Counted from the first letter of the stretch, positions 28,052 to 37,373 are shown. The stretch is DNA of 64,000 bases from Caulobacter sp. (GCF_017744445.1 NZ_JAGIBH010000011.1:178948-242947), one strand, 5' to 3'. Numbers and translations: made by a program. The notes: generated by a model from the letters alone, not told the origin.

Positions 28052-30093
28052 ATGATCTCGTTCCCCGCCTGACCAAGGCCCTCATCGGCGCCCTGGGCGT
28101 TCAGGTCGTGCTATTCACCGTCAGCGCCGCGTTCCCGCCTGACATGACCCGCGCCCGCCACTCCTCGCCGGTCACCCTCGACCGACGCGGGACCTGGCTG
28201 CGCGCCTTGCCGGTCGAGGACGGGCGGTGGCGGATCCGGGCGGACCTCCAGCGCACCGACCCCACCTTCCAGAAGCGCCTGATCAAGGTCGAGGACGCGC
28301 GGTTCTGGTGGCACCTGGGCGTGGACCCACTGTCGCTGACGCGGGCGATCGGATCGACGGTGGTCCATGGCCGGGTGACCTCCGGCGCCTCGACCCTGAC
28401 CATGCAGACCGCGCGCCTGCTGGAGCCGCGTCCGCGCAATCTGGGCTCGAAGCTGATCGAGATGGTCCGCGCCGTGCAGCTGGAGTCGCGCCTGTCCAAG
28501 CGCGAGATCCTGGCCCTGTACCTGACGCTCGCCCCCTACGGTGGCAACCTGGAAGGCGCGCGGGCCGCCAGTCTCAGCTATTTCGGCGATGAGCCGTCCA
28601 GCCTGACCGACGGCGAGCAGGCGATGCTGATCGCCCTGCCGCAGTCGCCCGAGGCCCGCCGCCCCGACCGCCGCCCCGAGGCCGCCAAGCGCGCCCGCGC
28701 GTCGGTGCTGGAGAAGATGGTCCGCGCCGGAACCATCAGTCAGGCCGCCGCCTACGAGGCCGAGAACGAACCCCTGCCGCGCCGCACGCCGTTCCCGGCC
28801 CTGGCCTGGCACGTGGCCGGCGAGCTGGCCCGCAACGCACCCGCCAACCAGGCCAGCGTGGTCTCGACCTTGGACGCAGACCTGCAATCGCGGCTGGAGC
28901 CGATGGCCGCCGCCGTGGCGGGCGCGCAGGGACCAGACGCCACCGCCGCCATCCTTGTGGTCGAGATCAAGACCCGCGCCGTCCGCGCCGCCGTCGGCTC
29001 GGCGGGCCGCGATCGGGCCGGCGGCTGGGTGGACATGACCCGCGCCCTGCGCTCGCCGGGCTCGGCCCTGAAGCCCTTCATCTACGCCATGGCCATGGAT
29101 GACGGCCTGGTCGCCGCCGACACCCAGCTGGCCGACAGCGCCACCCGCTTCGCCGACTACCAGCCCGAGAACTTCGACCGCGTCTTCCACGACAAGGTTA
29201 CGGTGCGCGAAGCCCTGGCGCACTCGCTGAACGTCCCGGCCGTGGCGACCCTGGAGAAGCTGGGCTCCGAGACCTTCGCCGGCCGCATCGAGGCCGCCGG
29301 AGCGCACCTGGCGCGACCGAAGGCGCAGCTGAAGGAGGCGGGCCTGGCCCTGGCGCTGGGCGGGGAGGGGATCACCTGGCGCGATCTCGTCATGCTGTAC
29401 GCCGCGCTCGGCGACAACGGGATCGCCAAGCCCCTGGCCTGGACCGAGGACGAGGCCAAGACCCGCGACCGGTCCAGCGGCCACCGTCTGGTCCGCCCCG
29501 AGGCGGCGAGCCAGGTGCTGGACATCCTGCGTGAAGCCCCAGCGCCCCGAGGCCGAGCGCCTTCGGCCCTGACGCGCGGCGGGCCGTCCATGGCCTTCAA
29601 GACCGGCACCTCGTACGGCTTCCGTGATGCGGTGGCGGCCGGCGTGGTCGGGGGTTATGCGATTCTGGTCTGGACGGGTCGGGCCGATGGCGGCGCGCGC
29701 GGGGGACTGACCGGACGTGACGCGGCCCTGCCGCTGCTGTTCGACGTCGCCGACGCCATCGGGACCCAGGCCTCGGCCCCCCGCCCGATCGCGCCGAAGT
29801 CAGCGCCCCTGGCGTTGCAAAAGCTGCAAGCCGAGCACGCCGGCCCCCGTCTGATCTTCCCGCCCGACGGCGCGGCGGTGCAGGTCGATGCGTTCGGGTC
29901 GAAAGCGCGAGGCCTGGTGCTCGCCGCCGAAGGCGAGGGCCTGACCTGGTACGTGGAAGGCCAACCGCTGGATCCGGATCCGGTCAGCGGGCGGGCCATC
30001 TGGAAGCCCAGCGCGCCGGGCTTCTACAAGCTGGCGGTGGTGGATGCGCAGGGGCGGCGGGTGACGGCGCGGGTGCGGATCAAGGGGGAGTAG
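27964..30093 (+). CDS. pbpC: Penicillin-binding protein 1C
   Basis: This protein has up to 709 residues. The glycosyltransferase-51 domain (about 90-260) has its catalytic Glu110 in KVEDARFWWHLGVD, and GASTLTMQTARLL. The transpeptidase domain has Ser367 in SPGSALKPFIYAMA, the SLN motif in AHSLNVPAV and KTGTSYG near residue 546. A PBP1C-specific C-terminal beta domain follows (FPPDGAAVQV, GLTWYVEG). It polymerises and crosslinks peptidoglycan. The first codons (GTG 27964, ATG 28015) fall in an inverted repeat and encode an Arg/Leu-rich tail unlike PbpC; the conserved part begins near residue 30, and the signal anchor is about residues 38-58. It is paired with the upstream macroglobulin gene. 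Confidence 0.93.
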   Translation: MKESDVSGGPSPTRPLRMLRILLPRRGKKDDLVPRLTKALIGALGVQVVLFTVSAAFPPDMTRARHSSPVTLDRRGTWLRALPVEDGRWRIRADLQRTDPTFQKRLIKVEDARFWWHLGVDPLSLTRAIGSTVVHGRVTSGASTLTMQTARLLEPRPRNLGSKLIEMVRAVQLESRLSKREILALYLTLAPYGGNLEGARAASLSYFGDEPSSLTDGEQAMLIALPQSPEARRPDRRPEAAKRARASVLEKMVRAGTISQAAAYEAENEPLPRRTPFPALAWHVAGELARNAPANQASVVSTLDADLQSRLEPMAAAVAGAQGPDATAAILVVEIKTRAVRAAVGSAGRDRAGGWVDMTRALRSPGSALKPFIYAMAMDDGLVAADTQLADSATRFADYQPENFDRVFHDKVTVREALAHSLNVPAVATLEKLGSETFAGRIEAAGAHLARPKAQLKEAGLALALGGEGITWRDLVMLYAALGDNGIAKPLAWTEDEAKTRDRSSGHRLVRPEAASQVLDILREAPAPRGRAPSALTRGGPSMAFKTGTSYGFRDAVAAGVVGGYAILVWTGRADGGARGGLTGRDAALPLLFDVADAIGTQASAPRPIAPKSAPLALQKLQAEHAGPRLIFPPDGAAVQVDAFGSKARGLVLAAEGEGLTWYVEGQPLDPDPVSGRAIWKPSAPGFYKLAVVDAQGRRVTARVRIKGE

Positions 30094-30124
30094 TTGGGGC
30101 TCAGGCTTTTCCTACCCCTTCAAT

Positions 30125-30225
30125 CGTCATCCCGGGCGGCCGCAGGCCGACCCGGGACCCAGGGGCCGCCGCACTGCACTGGCCCCTGGGTCCCGGCTCT
30201 CCGCTGCGCTGCGGCCGGGATGACG
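30125..30225. repeat. REP-like paired inverted repeat, family D
   Basis: The left arm starts CGTCATCCCGG and the right arm ends CCGGGATGACG. Inner arms GGGACCCAGGGGC and GCCCCTGGGTCCC pair around a short centre. It lies between convergent pbpC and the carbonic anhydrase gene. Confidence 0.82.
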
Positions 30226-30254
30226 AGATATTTTGAAGCCTGGAGGTAAGACGC

Positions 30255-30917
30255 TTACCCCTCGTCCCGCTTCCAGAACGGACGATCCTGGACCACCGTC
30301 TCGGCGATCGTGCGCTCATAGTCCTCGCGGCTGGCGATGCCGATGTTGAGGTCGTTCACCAGGCCGTCGGCCAGCGAATAGACCCAGCCGTGCACGGCTA
30401 GTTCCTGGCCGCGCGCCCAGGCGTCCTGGACGAAGACGTCGGCGGCGACGTTGCGCACCTGGCGGGCGACGTTGAGCTCGGTCAGGCGATCGAGCATGGC
30501 GCGCTTTTCGGGGATCTGCTCCAGCTCGTGCTTGTGCTCGGCATGGACCTCGCGGATCGGGTGCAGCCAGTGATCGACCAGGCCCCGGCGCTGGCCGTCG
30601 ATGGCCGCCGCCACGCCGCCGCAACCATAGTGGCCCACGACCATGATGTGCTTGACCTTCAGCACGTCGACCGCGAACTGCAGCACGCTGAGGTAGTTGG
30701 CGTCCTGCGGCGGGGCCAGATTGGCGACGTTGCGGTGGACGAACAGCTCGCCCGGATCCAGGCCGACGATCTCGTTGGCCGGCACGCGGCTGTCGCTGCA
30801 GCCGATCCAGAGATATTCCGGGCTCTGCTGGTTTTCCAGGCGCTTGAAGAACTCCGGGTCGATCTGAGTCTTGCTCTTCGACCAGGCGGCGTTGTTGGCT
30901 TTCAGGTCCTCAAGCAT
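30255..30917 (-). CDS. can: Beta-class carbonic anhydrase, cytoplasmic type
   Basis: This 220-residue protein resembles the Can clade. Zinc ligands are Cys40-Ser-Asp42-Ser-Arg44 (GCSDSRVPANEI) and His96-x2-Cys99 (VVGHYGCGGV). The LFVHRNVANL and the W near the dimer contact also fit. There is no signal peptide, so it supplies bicarbonate in the cytoplasm for carboxylations. Its ATG directly abuts the stop of the maiA-like gene upstream on the same strand, so it is probably the last gene of a three-gene unit with maiA and the FAH-family gene. Confidence 0.94.
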   Translation of the reverse strand: MLEDLKANNAAWSKSKTQIDPEFFKRLENQQSPEYLWIGCSDSRVPANEIVGLDPGELFVHRNVANLAPPQDANYLSVLQFAVDVLKVKHIMVVGHYGCGGVAAAIDGQRRGLVDHWLHPIREVHAEHKHELEQIPEKRAMLDRLTELNVARQVRNVAADVFVQDAWARGQELAVHGWVYSLADGLVNDLNIGIASREDYERTIAETVVQDRPFWKRDEG

Positions 30918-31550
30918 CTAGCGCTCCGGATGATGGTCTGGGTGGGCGGCGGCGATGGCCGGGTGCTTGGCCGCGCGGGCGGCGGCGGCCTGGATCGCCG
31001 GGAACGGCGAAAGATCGACATTGAAACGGCCGGCGTTGAACACCTGCGGCACGAGCAGGCAGTCGACCAGGCCCGGCGCGTCGCCAAAGGCAAAACCGCC
31101 CGAGTGCTGTGCGACCATGGGCTCGAGGGCCCGGAAGCCGTCGCTGATCCAGCGCGCGGTCCAGGCGTTGCGGTCGGTCTCGCCGATGCCCAGCGCCGTC
31201 AGCTGGCGCTGGACCCGCAGGTTGTTCAGCGGATGGATGTCGCAGGCGATGATCTCGGCCATGGCTCGCACGATGGCCCGCTCGAACGGGGCGGTCGGCA
31301 AGAGGCGCGGCTCGGGCATCACCTCGTCCAGCCATTCCAGGATGGCCAGGCTTTGGGTCAGCGGGCGGCCGTCGATCTCCAGGGTCGGGACCAGAGCTTG
31401 GGCGTTCAGGGCGCGATAGCCGTCTTCCTGGTGAGCATTGGCAACCAGGTCGACGGGCCGCAGCTCGTACGGCAGCCCCTTCAGGTTCAGGCCGATCCGC
31501 ACCCGATAGGGCGCGGCCGCGCGTTTGGCGCTGTGCAGGACGAGCTTCAC
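30918..31550 (-). CDS. maiA: Maleylacetoacetate isomerase-like (zeta-class GST) protein
   Basis: This 210-residue GST-fold protein has the zeta-class pattern YRVRIGLNLKGLPYELRPVDL, ALNAQALVPTLEIDG, LTQSLAILEWLDE and, late, ERAIVRAMAEIIACDIHPLNN, which is characteristic of MaiA. It would use glutathione to isomerise maleylacetoacetate or maleylpyruvate. The active-site stretch before YRVRI reads AKRAAAP (residues 8-14), where typical family members have an SSxS-type serine/cysteine motif, so the chemistry may be altered. It is followed on the same strand by the carbonic anhydrase and preceded by an FAH-family gene, the usual catabolic partner. Confidence 0.85.
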   Translation of the reverse strand: MKLVLHSAKRAAAPYRVRIGLNLKGLPYELRPVDLVANAHQEDGYRALNAQALVPTLEIDGRPLTQSLAILEWLDEVMPEPRLLPTAPFERAIVRAMAEIIACDIHPLNNLRVQRQLTALGIGETDRNAWTARWISDGFRALEPMVAQHSGGFAFGDAPGLVDCLLVPQVFNAGRFNVDLSPFPAIQAAAARAAKHPAIAAAHPDHHPER

Positions 31551-31559
31551 GGCGCGCTC

Positions 31560-32240
31560 CTAGACGAGGGTGAACTCGATGCGCCCGACGCCCTCGACCT
31601 CGCCGACGACCTTGTCGCCGAGGACGATGGCGGCGACGCCCTCGGGCGTGCCGGTGAAGATCAGGTCGCCGGCGGCCAGGGTCCACAGCTCGCTGGCCTT
31701 GGCGATGACCTCGCCGATGTTCCAGATCATGTCGCCGACCTCGCCGCGCTGGCGCTCGGTTCCGTTGACCGACAGGGTGACGGCGGCTTCCGGCGGCGGG
31801 GCGTCCATCACCCGGATGGCGGTGATCGGAGCGCTTTCGTCGAAGGCCTTGCCGGCTTCCCACGGATGGCCCTTGGCCTTGGCGGCGCCTTGCAGGTCGC
31901 GGCGGGTCAGATCCACGCCGACCGCGTAGCCGAACACGGCTTCCAGGGCCTGCTCGACCGAGAGGTTCGCGCCGCCGCTCTTCAGCGCCACGACCAGCTC
32001 GATCTCGTGATGCAGGTCGCTGGTCGCCGGCGGATAGGCGATCTCACCCTTCAGCGGCGCGATCGCGTCGGCGGGCTTGCTGAAGAAGAACGGCGGATCG
32101 CGCGTGTCGGCGCCCATTTCGCGGGCGTGGGCGGCGTAGTTGCGGCCGACGCACAGGATGCGGCGCACGGGGAATACGGCGTCCGATCCCTCCACCGGGA
32201 CCGTCGGGATGGCGTGCGGGGGAAAGGCATAGGTCGTCAT
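31560..32240 (-). CDS. Fumarylacetoacetate hydrolase-family protein (acylpyruvate hydrolase type)
   Basis: This 226-residue protein is FAH-fold. It shows CVGRNYAAHAREMG, FFFSKPADAI and the metal-binding HHEIELVVAL (Glu residues of the ExE pair), with GYAVGVDLTRRDLQ and LIFTGTPEGVAAI. At 226 residues it is the short acylpyruvate / fumarylpyruvate hydrolase type rather than the 420-residue tyrosine-pathway FAH. Start ATG 32240 is preceded by a good AGGAGG. With the downstream MaiA-like gene it suggests cleavage of a fumaryl- or acylpyruvate from gentisate or tyrosine-like catabolism; the ring-cleaving dioxygenase is not in this window. Confidence 0.87.
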   Translation of the reverse strand: MTTYAFPPHAIPTVPVEGSDAVFPVRRILCVGRNYAAHAREMGADTRDPPFFFSKPADAIAPLKGEIAYPPATSDLHHEIELVVALKSGGANLSVEQALEAVFGYAVGVDLTRRDLQGAAKAKGHPWEAGKAFDESAPITAIRVMDAPPPEAAVTLSVNGTERQRGEVGDMIWNIGEVIAKASELWTLAAGDLIFTGTPEGVAAIVLGDKVVGEVEGVGRIEFTLV

Positions 32241-32430
32241 GGCGCCTCCTGTAGACCCAAAATCCGTACGCCAAAACCCCCGCCGGGATCGAGGCCGCAA
32301 AGTGGTCGCCGTTCAGAAATCCTGTGGTTGAGGTCTTCGTCTAAATGTTCTTTCACTTGCCCCGGTCCGCGCCGTCGCGTCATGTCACGGTTGGGGATAT
32401 TGGCGGCTTATTGGGGGCTTTAGGACGCGC

Positions 32431-33309
32431 ATGCTCATCATCGAAAATCTGACCCACGTCTATGGCAACGGCACCCGCGCCCTGGATGAGGTCAGCCTGA
32501 CCATTCCGCGCGGCATGTATGGCCTTCTGGGGCCGAACGGCGCGGGCAAGTCGACCCTGATGCGCACCATCGCCACCTTGCAGGCCCCGACCTCGGGCCA
32601 CATCCGCTTCGGCGACATCGATGTCCTCAAGAACCCCGAGGAGCTGCGCAAGACGCTGGGCTACCTGCCCCAGGACTTCGGCGTCTATCCGCGCGTCTCG
32701 GCCTACGACATGCTGGACCACATGGCGGTGCTGAAGGGCATCGCGGGCGCCAAGGAGCGCAAGGCCACGGTCGAGCACCTGCTGAACCAGGTGAACCTGT
32801 GGAACGTCCGCAAGAAGGCCATCGCCGGCTTCTCGGGCGGCATGCGCCAGCGTTTCGGCATCGCCCAGGCCCTGATCGGCGATCCGCGCCTGATCATCGT
32901 CGACGAGCCGACGGCCGGCCTCGATCCCGAGGAGCGCAACCGCTTCCTCAACCTCCTGGCCGAGATCGGCGAGAACGTGGTGGTGATTCTCTCGACCCAC
33001 ATCGTCGAGGACGTTTCGGACCTGTGCCCGGCCATGGCCATCATCTGCGACGGCCGCATCGTGCGCGAGGGCGCGCCGGCCGAGCTGGTCGGCCAACTGA
33101 AGGGCCGGATCTGGAAGAAGATCATCGACAAGCCCGAGCTTGAGGCCGCCAAGGCCCGCTACAAGGTCATCTCCACTCGTCTGTTGGCGGGCCGCACGGT
33201 CATTCACATCCTGTCGGACGACAATCCCGGCGAGGGCTTCACCCCGGTCGAAGGGGGGCTGGAGGACGTCTACTTCTCCACCCTCTCGACCACGCGGCGG
33301 GCGGCCTGA
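32431..33309 (+). CDS. ABC transporter ATP-binding protein
   Basis: This 292-residue ATPase is complete: Walker A GPNGAGKST (34-42), Q-loop in YLPQDFG, signature FSGGMRQRFGIAQAL, Walker B LIIVDEPTAGLDP and the switch His in LSTHIVED. It is of the DrrA/CcmA-like ABC-2 exporter class. The permease fusion begins 15 bases after its stop, so the two surely work together at the inner membrane. The cargo is unknown. Confidence 0.94.
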   Translation: MLIIENLTHVYGNGTRALDEVSLTIPRGMYGLLGPNGAGKSTLMRTIATLQAPTSGHIRFGDIDVLKNPEELRKTLGYLPQDFGVYPRVSAYDMLDHMAVLKGIAGAKERKATVEHLLNQVNLWNVRKKAIAGFSGGMRQRFGIAQALIGDPRLIIVDEPTAGLDPEERNRFLNLLAEIGENVVVILSTHIVEDVSDLCPAMAIICDGRIVREGAPAELVGQLKGRIWKKIIDKPELEAAKARYKVISTRLLAGRTVIHILSDDNPGEGFTPVEGGLEDVYFSTLSTTRRAA

Positions 33310-33323
33310 CGGGGAGCGGCGTC

Positions 33324-36300
33324 ATGTTCGGCAAGATCGCGGGCTTCGAGCTCCGTTACCAATTGAAGTCGCCCGTCTTCTGGGTGGTGGCGACCATCTT
33401 CTTCCTGCTGACCTTCGGGGCGGCGACGATCGACCAGATCCAGATCGGGGGCGGCGGCAACATCCACCGCAACGCGCCGTTCGCGATCGCCCAGACGCAC
33501 CTGATCCTGTCGATCTTCTACATGTTCGTGACCACGGCCTTCGTGGCCAATGTGGTGGTGCGCGACGACGAGACGGGCTTTGGGCCGATCCTGCGGTCCA
33601 CCCGGGTGAAGAAGTTCGACTATCTGTACGGCCGCTTCACGGGCGCGTTCCTGGCGGCGGCGATCTCGTTCCTGGTCGTGCCGCTGGCCATCTGGATCGG
33701 CTCGCACATGCCGTGGATCGATCCCGAGCGCCTGGGCCCCAACGACCTGCACGCCTACCTGTTCGCCTATTTCGCCCTGGCCCTGCCCTCGATCCTGCTG
33801 ACTTCGGCGCTGTTCTTCGCCCTGGCCACCGTGACCCGCTCGATGATGTGGACCTATGTCGGCGTCATCGCCTTCATGGTGCTGTGGATCATCGCCAACA
33901 TCGCGCTGGACCGGCCCGAATACGAGAAGATCGCCGCCAATTTCGAGCCTCTGGGCACCGCCGCCTACGGCCTGGTCGCCAAGTACTGGACGGCCAGCGA
34001 GCGCAACAGCCTGGTGCCGCCGCTGTCGGGCGTGCTGCTGTTCAACCGCGTCTTCGTGCTGGTGTTGTCGGCCGTGTTCCTGGTCGCGGCCTACGGCCTG
34101 TTCCGCTTCCAGTCGGCGGATCTTTCGGGCCAATCCAAGGCTAAACGGGGCAAGGTCAAGAAGAGCAAGAAGGCCAAGGCTGACGACGAGGCCGCGCCGC
34201 AAGCGCTGAGCGGCCCGCTGCCGCAGCCGGTGTTCGACCGCAAGACCGCCTGGGCGCAGCTGGTCATGCGCACCCGTCTGGACATGGGCCAGGTGTTCAA
34301 GAGTCCGGCCTATTTCGTGCTGCTGGCGCTCGGCCTGGCCAATGCCATGGGCGCGTTGTGGTTCGCCACCGAGGCCGGGCGCTACGGCGGCGTGGTCTAT
34401 CCGGTGACCCGCGTGCTGCTGCAGCCGCTGCTGGGCTCGTTCGGCCTGATCCCGATGATCATCGCCATCTACTATTCGGGCGAGCTGGTCTGGCGCGAGC
34501 GCGAGAAGAAGACCCACGAGATCATCGACGCCACCCCCGTGCCCGACTGGGCCTTCGTGGCGCCCAAGACCCTGGCCATTTCGCTGGTGCTGGTCTCGAC
34601 CCTGCTGGTCAGCGTGCTTGCCGCCATCGTCAGCCAGGTGTTCCACGGCTACTTCAACTTCGAGCTGGACAAGTACCTGCTGTGGTACGTCCTGCCCCAG
34701 GCCATCGACTGGATCCTGCTGGCGGTGTTCGCCGTGTTCCTGCAGGCGATCGCCCCGCACAAGTTCATCGGCTGGGGCCTGATGGTGATCTACATGGTCA
34801 CCACGATCACGTTCGTGAACCTGGGCTTCGAGCACAAGCTCTACAACTACGGTTCGGTCACCGACACGCCGTTCTCGGACATGAACGGTCTGGGCAAGTT
34901 CTGGATCGGCGCCTGGTGGCTGCGCGCCTATTGGAGCGCCTTCGCCCTGATCCTGCTGGTGGGCGCCTATGGCCTGTGGCGGCGCGGGACCGAGACCCGC
35001 CTGCTGCCGCGCCTGCGCCGGCTGCCGCTGCGCCTGACGGGCGGGGCCGGGATCCTGGCGGGCGGCGCCCTGGTCGTGTTCGTGGCGCTGGGCGGCTTCA
35101 TCTACATGAACACCAATGTCTGGAACGAGTACCGGACCCGCATCGACGGCGAGAAGTGGCAGGCCGACTACGAAAAGACCCTGCTGCCGTTCGAGAATGT
35201 CCCCCAGCCCAAGATCGTCTCCATGACGCTGGACGTCGACGTGCGGCCGCACACGCCCAGCATCGAGACCAAGGGCTCGTACGTCTTCGAGAACCGCACC
35301 GGCGCGGCGCTGAAGGAGATCCACGTCCGCTTCGACCGCGACCTCAAGGTCAAGGGCCTGTCGATCGAGGGCGCGCGGCCCAAGAAGACGTTCGAGAAGT
35401 TCAACTACCGCATCTTCGCCTTCGACACGCCGATGGCGCCGGGCGAGCGGCGCAAGATGAGTTTCATCACCCAGCGGGGACAGTTGGGCTTCCCCAACAG
35501 CGGCCAGGAGCACCGGGTCGTCGACAACGGGACCTTCGTCAACAACATGGAGATCGCGCCGATCCTGGGCATGTCGCGCGACGGCCTGCTGCAGGACCGC
35601 GCCAAGCGCCGCAAGTACGGCCTGCCGCCCGAGCGCCGCATGGCCAAGCTGGGCGATGTGGCCTCCCGCCAGTTCAACGGCCTGCGCAAGGACGCCGACT
35701 TCGTCACCTCCGACATCACCGTCTCGACCGAGGCCGACCAGACGCCGATCGCGCCGGGCTACAAGGTCTCGGACACGGTGAAGGGTGATCGCCGCATCGC
35801 CCGCTTCGTCACCGAGGCGCCGATCATGCCGTTCGTCTCGATCCAGTCGGCTCGCTACAAGGTGGCCGAGGAGACCTACAAGGGCGTCCAGCTGGCGGTC
35901 TATTACGACCCGCAGCACACCTGGAACATCGACCGCATGAAGCAGTCGATGAAGCGTTCGCTGGACTATATGGGGACCAATTTCAGCCCCTATCAGTTCC
36001 GCCAGCTGCGCTTCCAGGAGTTCCCCGACTACGAGCAGTTCGCCCAGTCGTTCGCCAACACCATTCCGTGGTCGGAGGGGATGTTCTTCATCTCCGACTA
36101 TCGTGACCCAACCAAGATCGACATGGTCACCTATGTCGGCGCCCACGAGATCGGCCACCAGTGGTGGGCCCACCAAGTGATCGGCGCCGACCAGCAAGGC
36201 GGGGCGATGCTGAGCGAGACCTTCGCCCAGTACTCGGCCCTGATGGTGATGAAGCGCACCTATGGCGAGGCGCAGATCCGCCGGTTCCTGAAGTTCGAGC

Positions 36301-36935
36301 TGGATAGCTATCTGCGCGCGCGCGGCGGCGACGTCCTGGACGAGCAGCCGCTCTACAAGGTCGAGACCCAGCCCTATGTCTATTACCGCAAGGGCTCGCT
36401 GGTCATGTATCGCCTGCAGGATCAGGTGGGCGAGGAGACGGTCAACCGCGCCCTGCGCAAGCTGATCGCCGACCACGCCTTCAAGGGCGCGCCCTATCCG
36501 ATCACCACCGACTTCCTGACGATCCTCCGCGCCGAGGCGCCGGCCGACAAGCAGGCCCTGATCACCGACCTGTTCGAGAAGATCACCCTGTACGACCTGA
36601 AGACCAAGTCGGCGGTGGTCAAGAAGCGGGCCGACGGCAAGTTCGACGTCACGGTCACGGTCGACGCGGTCAAGAAATATGCCGACGGCAAGGGCAAGGA
36701 GACGCCCGCGCCGCTGAACGAGACCATGGACATCGGTCTCTTCACGGCCAAGCCGGGCGACAAGGGCTTCGACGCCAAGAACGTGGTGGCCTATCAGCGC
36801 CGGCCGATCCGGTCGGGCGTCCAGACCTTCACCTTCGTGACGGCCAAGGCTCCGACCTTCGCCGGCATCGACCCCTACAACACCGTGATCGACCGCAATG
36901 GCGACGACAACACGGTCAAGGTCGGCGCCCAGTGA
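33324..36935 (+). CDS. ABC-2 permease fused to M1-family zinc peptidase
   Basis: This is a single 1203-residue protein. Residues 1-270 form an ABC-2-like permease half with about six membrane segments. A Lys-rich linker follows near 275-295 (KRGKVKKSKKAKADDE). A second six-segment permease half covers about 315-590. The extracytoplasmic remainder is M1-aminopeptidase-like. The zinc site is HEIGH (His941, Glu942, His945), with the distal Glu965 in SETFAQY, one residue farther than the usual HExxH-X18-E. The GAMEN substrate motif is not recognisable; PWSEGMFFI takes its place. It is paired with the ATPase gene 15 bases upstream. The peptidase may act on, or sense, the exported peptide or protein. 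Confidence 0.9.
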   Translation: MFGKIAGFELRYQLKSPVFWVVATIFFLLTFGAATIDQIQIGGGGNIHRNAPFAIAQTHLILSIFYMFVTTAFVANVVVRDDETGFGPILRSTRVKKFDYLYGRFTGAFLAAAISFLVVPLAIWIGSHMPWIDPERLGPNDLHAYLFAYFALALPSILLTSALFFALATVTRSMMWTYVGVIAFMVLWIIANIALDRPEYEKIAANFEPLGTAAYGLVAKYWTASERNSLVPPLSGVLLFNRVFVLVLSAVFLVAAYGLFRFQSADLSGQSKAKRGKVKKSKKAKADDEAAPQALSGPLPQPVFDRKTAWAQLVMRTRLDMGQVFKSPAYFVLLALGLANAMGALWFATEAGRYGGVVYPVTRVLLQPLLGSFGLIPMIIAIYYSGELVWREREKKTHEIIDATPVPDWAFVAPKTLAISLVLVSTLLVSVLAAIVSQVFHGYFNFELDKYLLWYVLPQAIDWILLAVFAVFLQAIAPHKFIGWGLMVIYMVTTITFVNLGFEHKLYNYGSVTDTPFSDMNGLGKFWIGAWWLRAYWSAFALILLVGAYGLWRRGTETRLLPRLRRLPLRLTGGAGILAGGALVVFVALGGFIYMNTNVWNEYRTRIDGEKWQADYEKTLLPFENVPQPKIVSMTLDVDVRPHTPSIETKGSYVFENRTGAALKEIHVRFDRDLKVKGLSIEGARPKKTFEKFNYRIFAFDTPMAPGERRKMSFITQRGQLGFPNSGQEHRVVDNGTFVNNMEIAPILGMSRDGLLQDRAKRRKYGLPPERRMAKLGDVASRQFNGLRKDADFVTSDITVSTEADQTPIAPGYKVSDTVKGDRRIARFVTEAPIMPFVSIQSARYKVAEETYKGVQLAVYYDPQHTWNIDRMKQSMKRSLDYMGTNFSPYQFRQLRFQEFPDYEQFAQSFANTIPWSEGMFFISDYRDPTKIDMVTYVGAHEIGHQWWAHQVIGADQQGGAMLSETFAQYSALMVMKRTYGEAQIRRFLKFELDSYLRARGGDVLDEQPLYKVETQPYVYYRKGSLVMYRLQDQVGEETVNRALRKLIADHAFKGAPYPITTDFLTILRAEAPADKQALITDLFEKITLYDLKTKSAVVKKRADGKFDVTVTVDAVKKYADGKGKETPAPLNETMDIGLFTAKPGDKGFDAKNVVAYQRRPIRSGVQTFTFVTAKAPTFAGIDPYNTVIDRNGDDNTVKVGAQ

Positions 36936-36948
36936 GCAAGGCCGGAGA

Positions 36949-37368
36949 GTGAGTGAAATCCAGCTGGATGCAGGCGCGCTGAACGCGTTCCTGCGCCGCG
37001 CCTTTCCCGACATCGATCCCGAGCACATCGCCTCGGTGGTCGAGGTCGGGCCGGGGCGGGCCTTGCTGAAGCTGCCGCATCTGTCGCGCCACCTGCGGCC
37101 GGGCGGGGTGATCTCGGGGCCGACCCTGATGGGCCTGGCCGACACCGCGGCCTATGCCGTGGTCCTGGCGCACATCGGCGAGGTGGCCATGGCGGTGACC
37201 ACCTCGCTGAACATCCATTTCCTGAGGGGCTGCCAGCCCGGCGATCTCTACGCCGAGGCCACCCTGCTCAAGCTCGGCCGCCGCATCGCGACGGCCGATG
37301 TCCTGATTTGGACGGAAGGACGCGAGCGAGCCGCCGCCAAGGCGACGGTCGCATACGCTATCCCTTAG
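36949..37368 (+). CDS. PaaI-type hotdog-fold thioesterase
   Basis: This 139-residue protein has the hotdog-fold pattern GRALLKLPHLSRHLRPGGVISGPTLMGLADTAAYA. The central helix with the GGxxxxxxxDTA motif is typical of PaaI/YdiI acyl-CoA thioesterases, followed by TTSLNIHFLR and a final beta strand. It hydrolyses acyl-CoA or aryl-CoA esters; the substrate is unknown. The GTG 36949 start has GGAGAG just upstream. It lies 13 bases after the permease-peptidase fusion and is probably transcribed with it. Confidence 0.85.
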   Translation: MSEIQLDAGALNAFLRRAFPDIDPEHIASVVEVGPGRALLKLPHLSRHLRPGGVISGPTLMGLADTAAYAVVLAHIGEVAMAVTTSLNIHFLRGCQPGDLYAEATLLKLGRRIATADVLIWTEGRERAAAKATVAYAIP

Positions 37369-37373
37369 AAGGC

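Noticed and set aside
33270..37145. A very long minus-strand open frame (about 1290 codons) opposite the permease-peptidase gene
   Set aside because: It is a GC-rich antisense artefact: low-complexity His/Arg/Gly/Asp-rich translation, no recognisable domain, and the plus-strand gene has clear family motifs. Similar frames opposite acs, M16, phytochrome and ydbH genes were rejected for the same reason.
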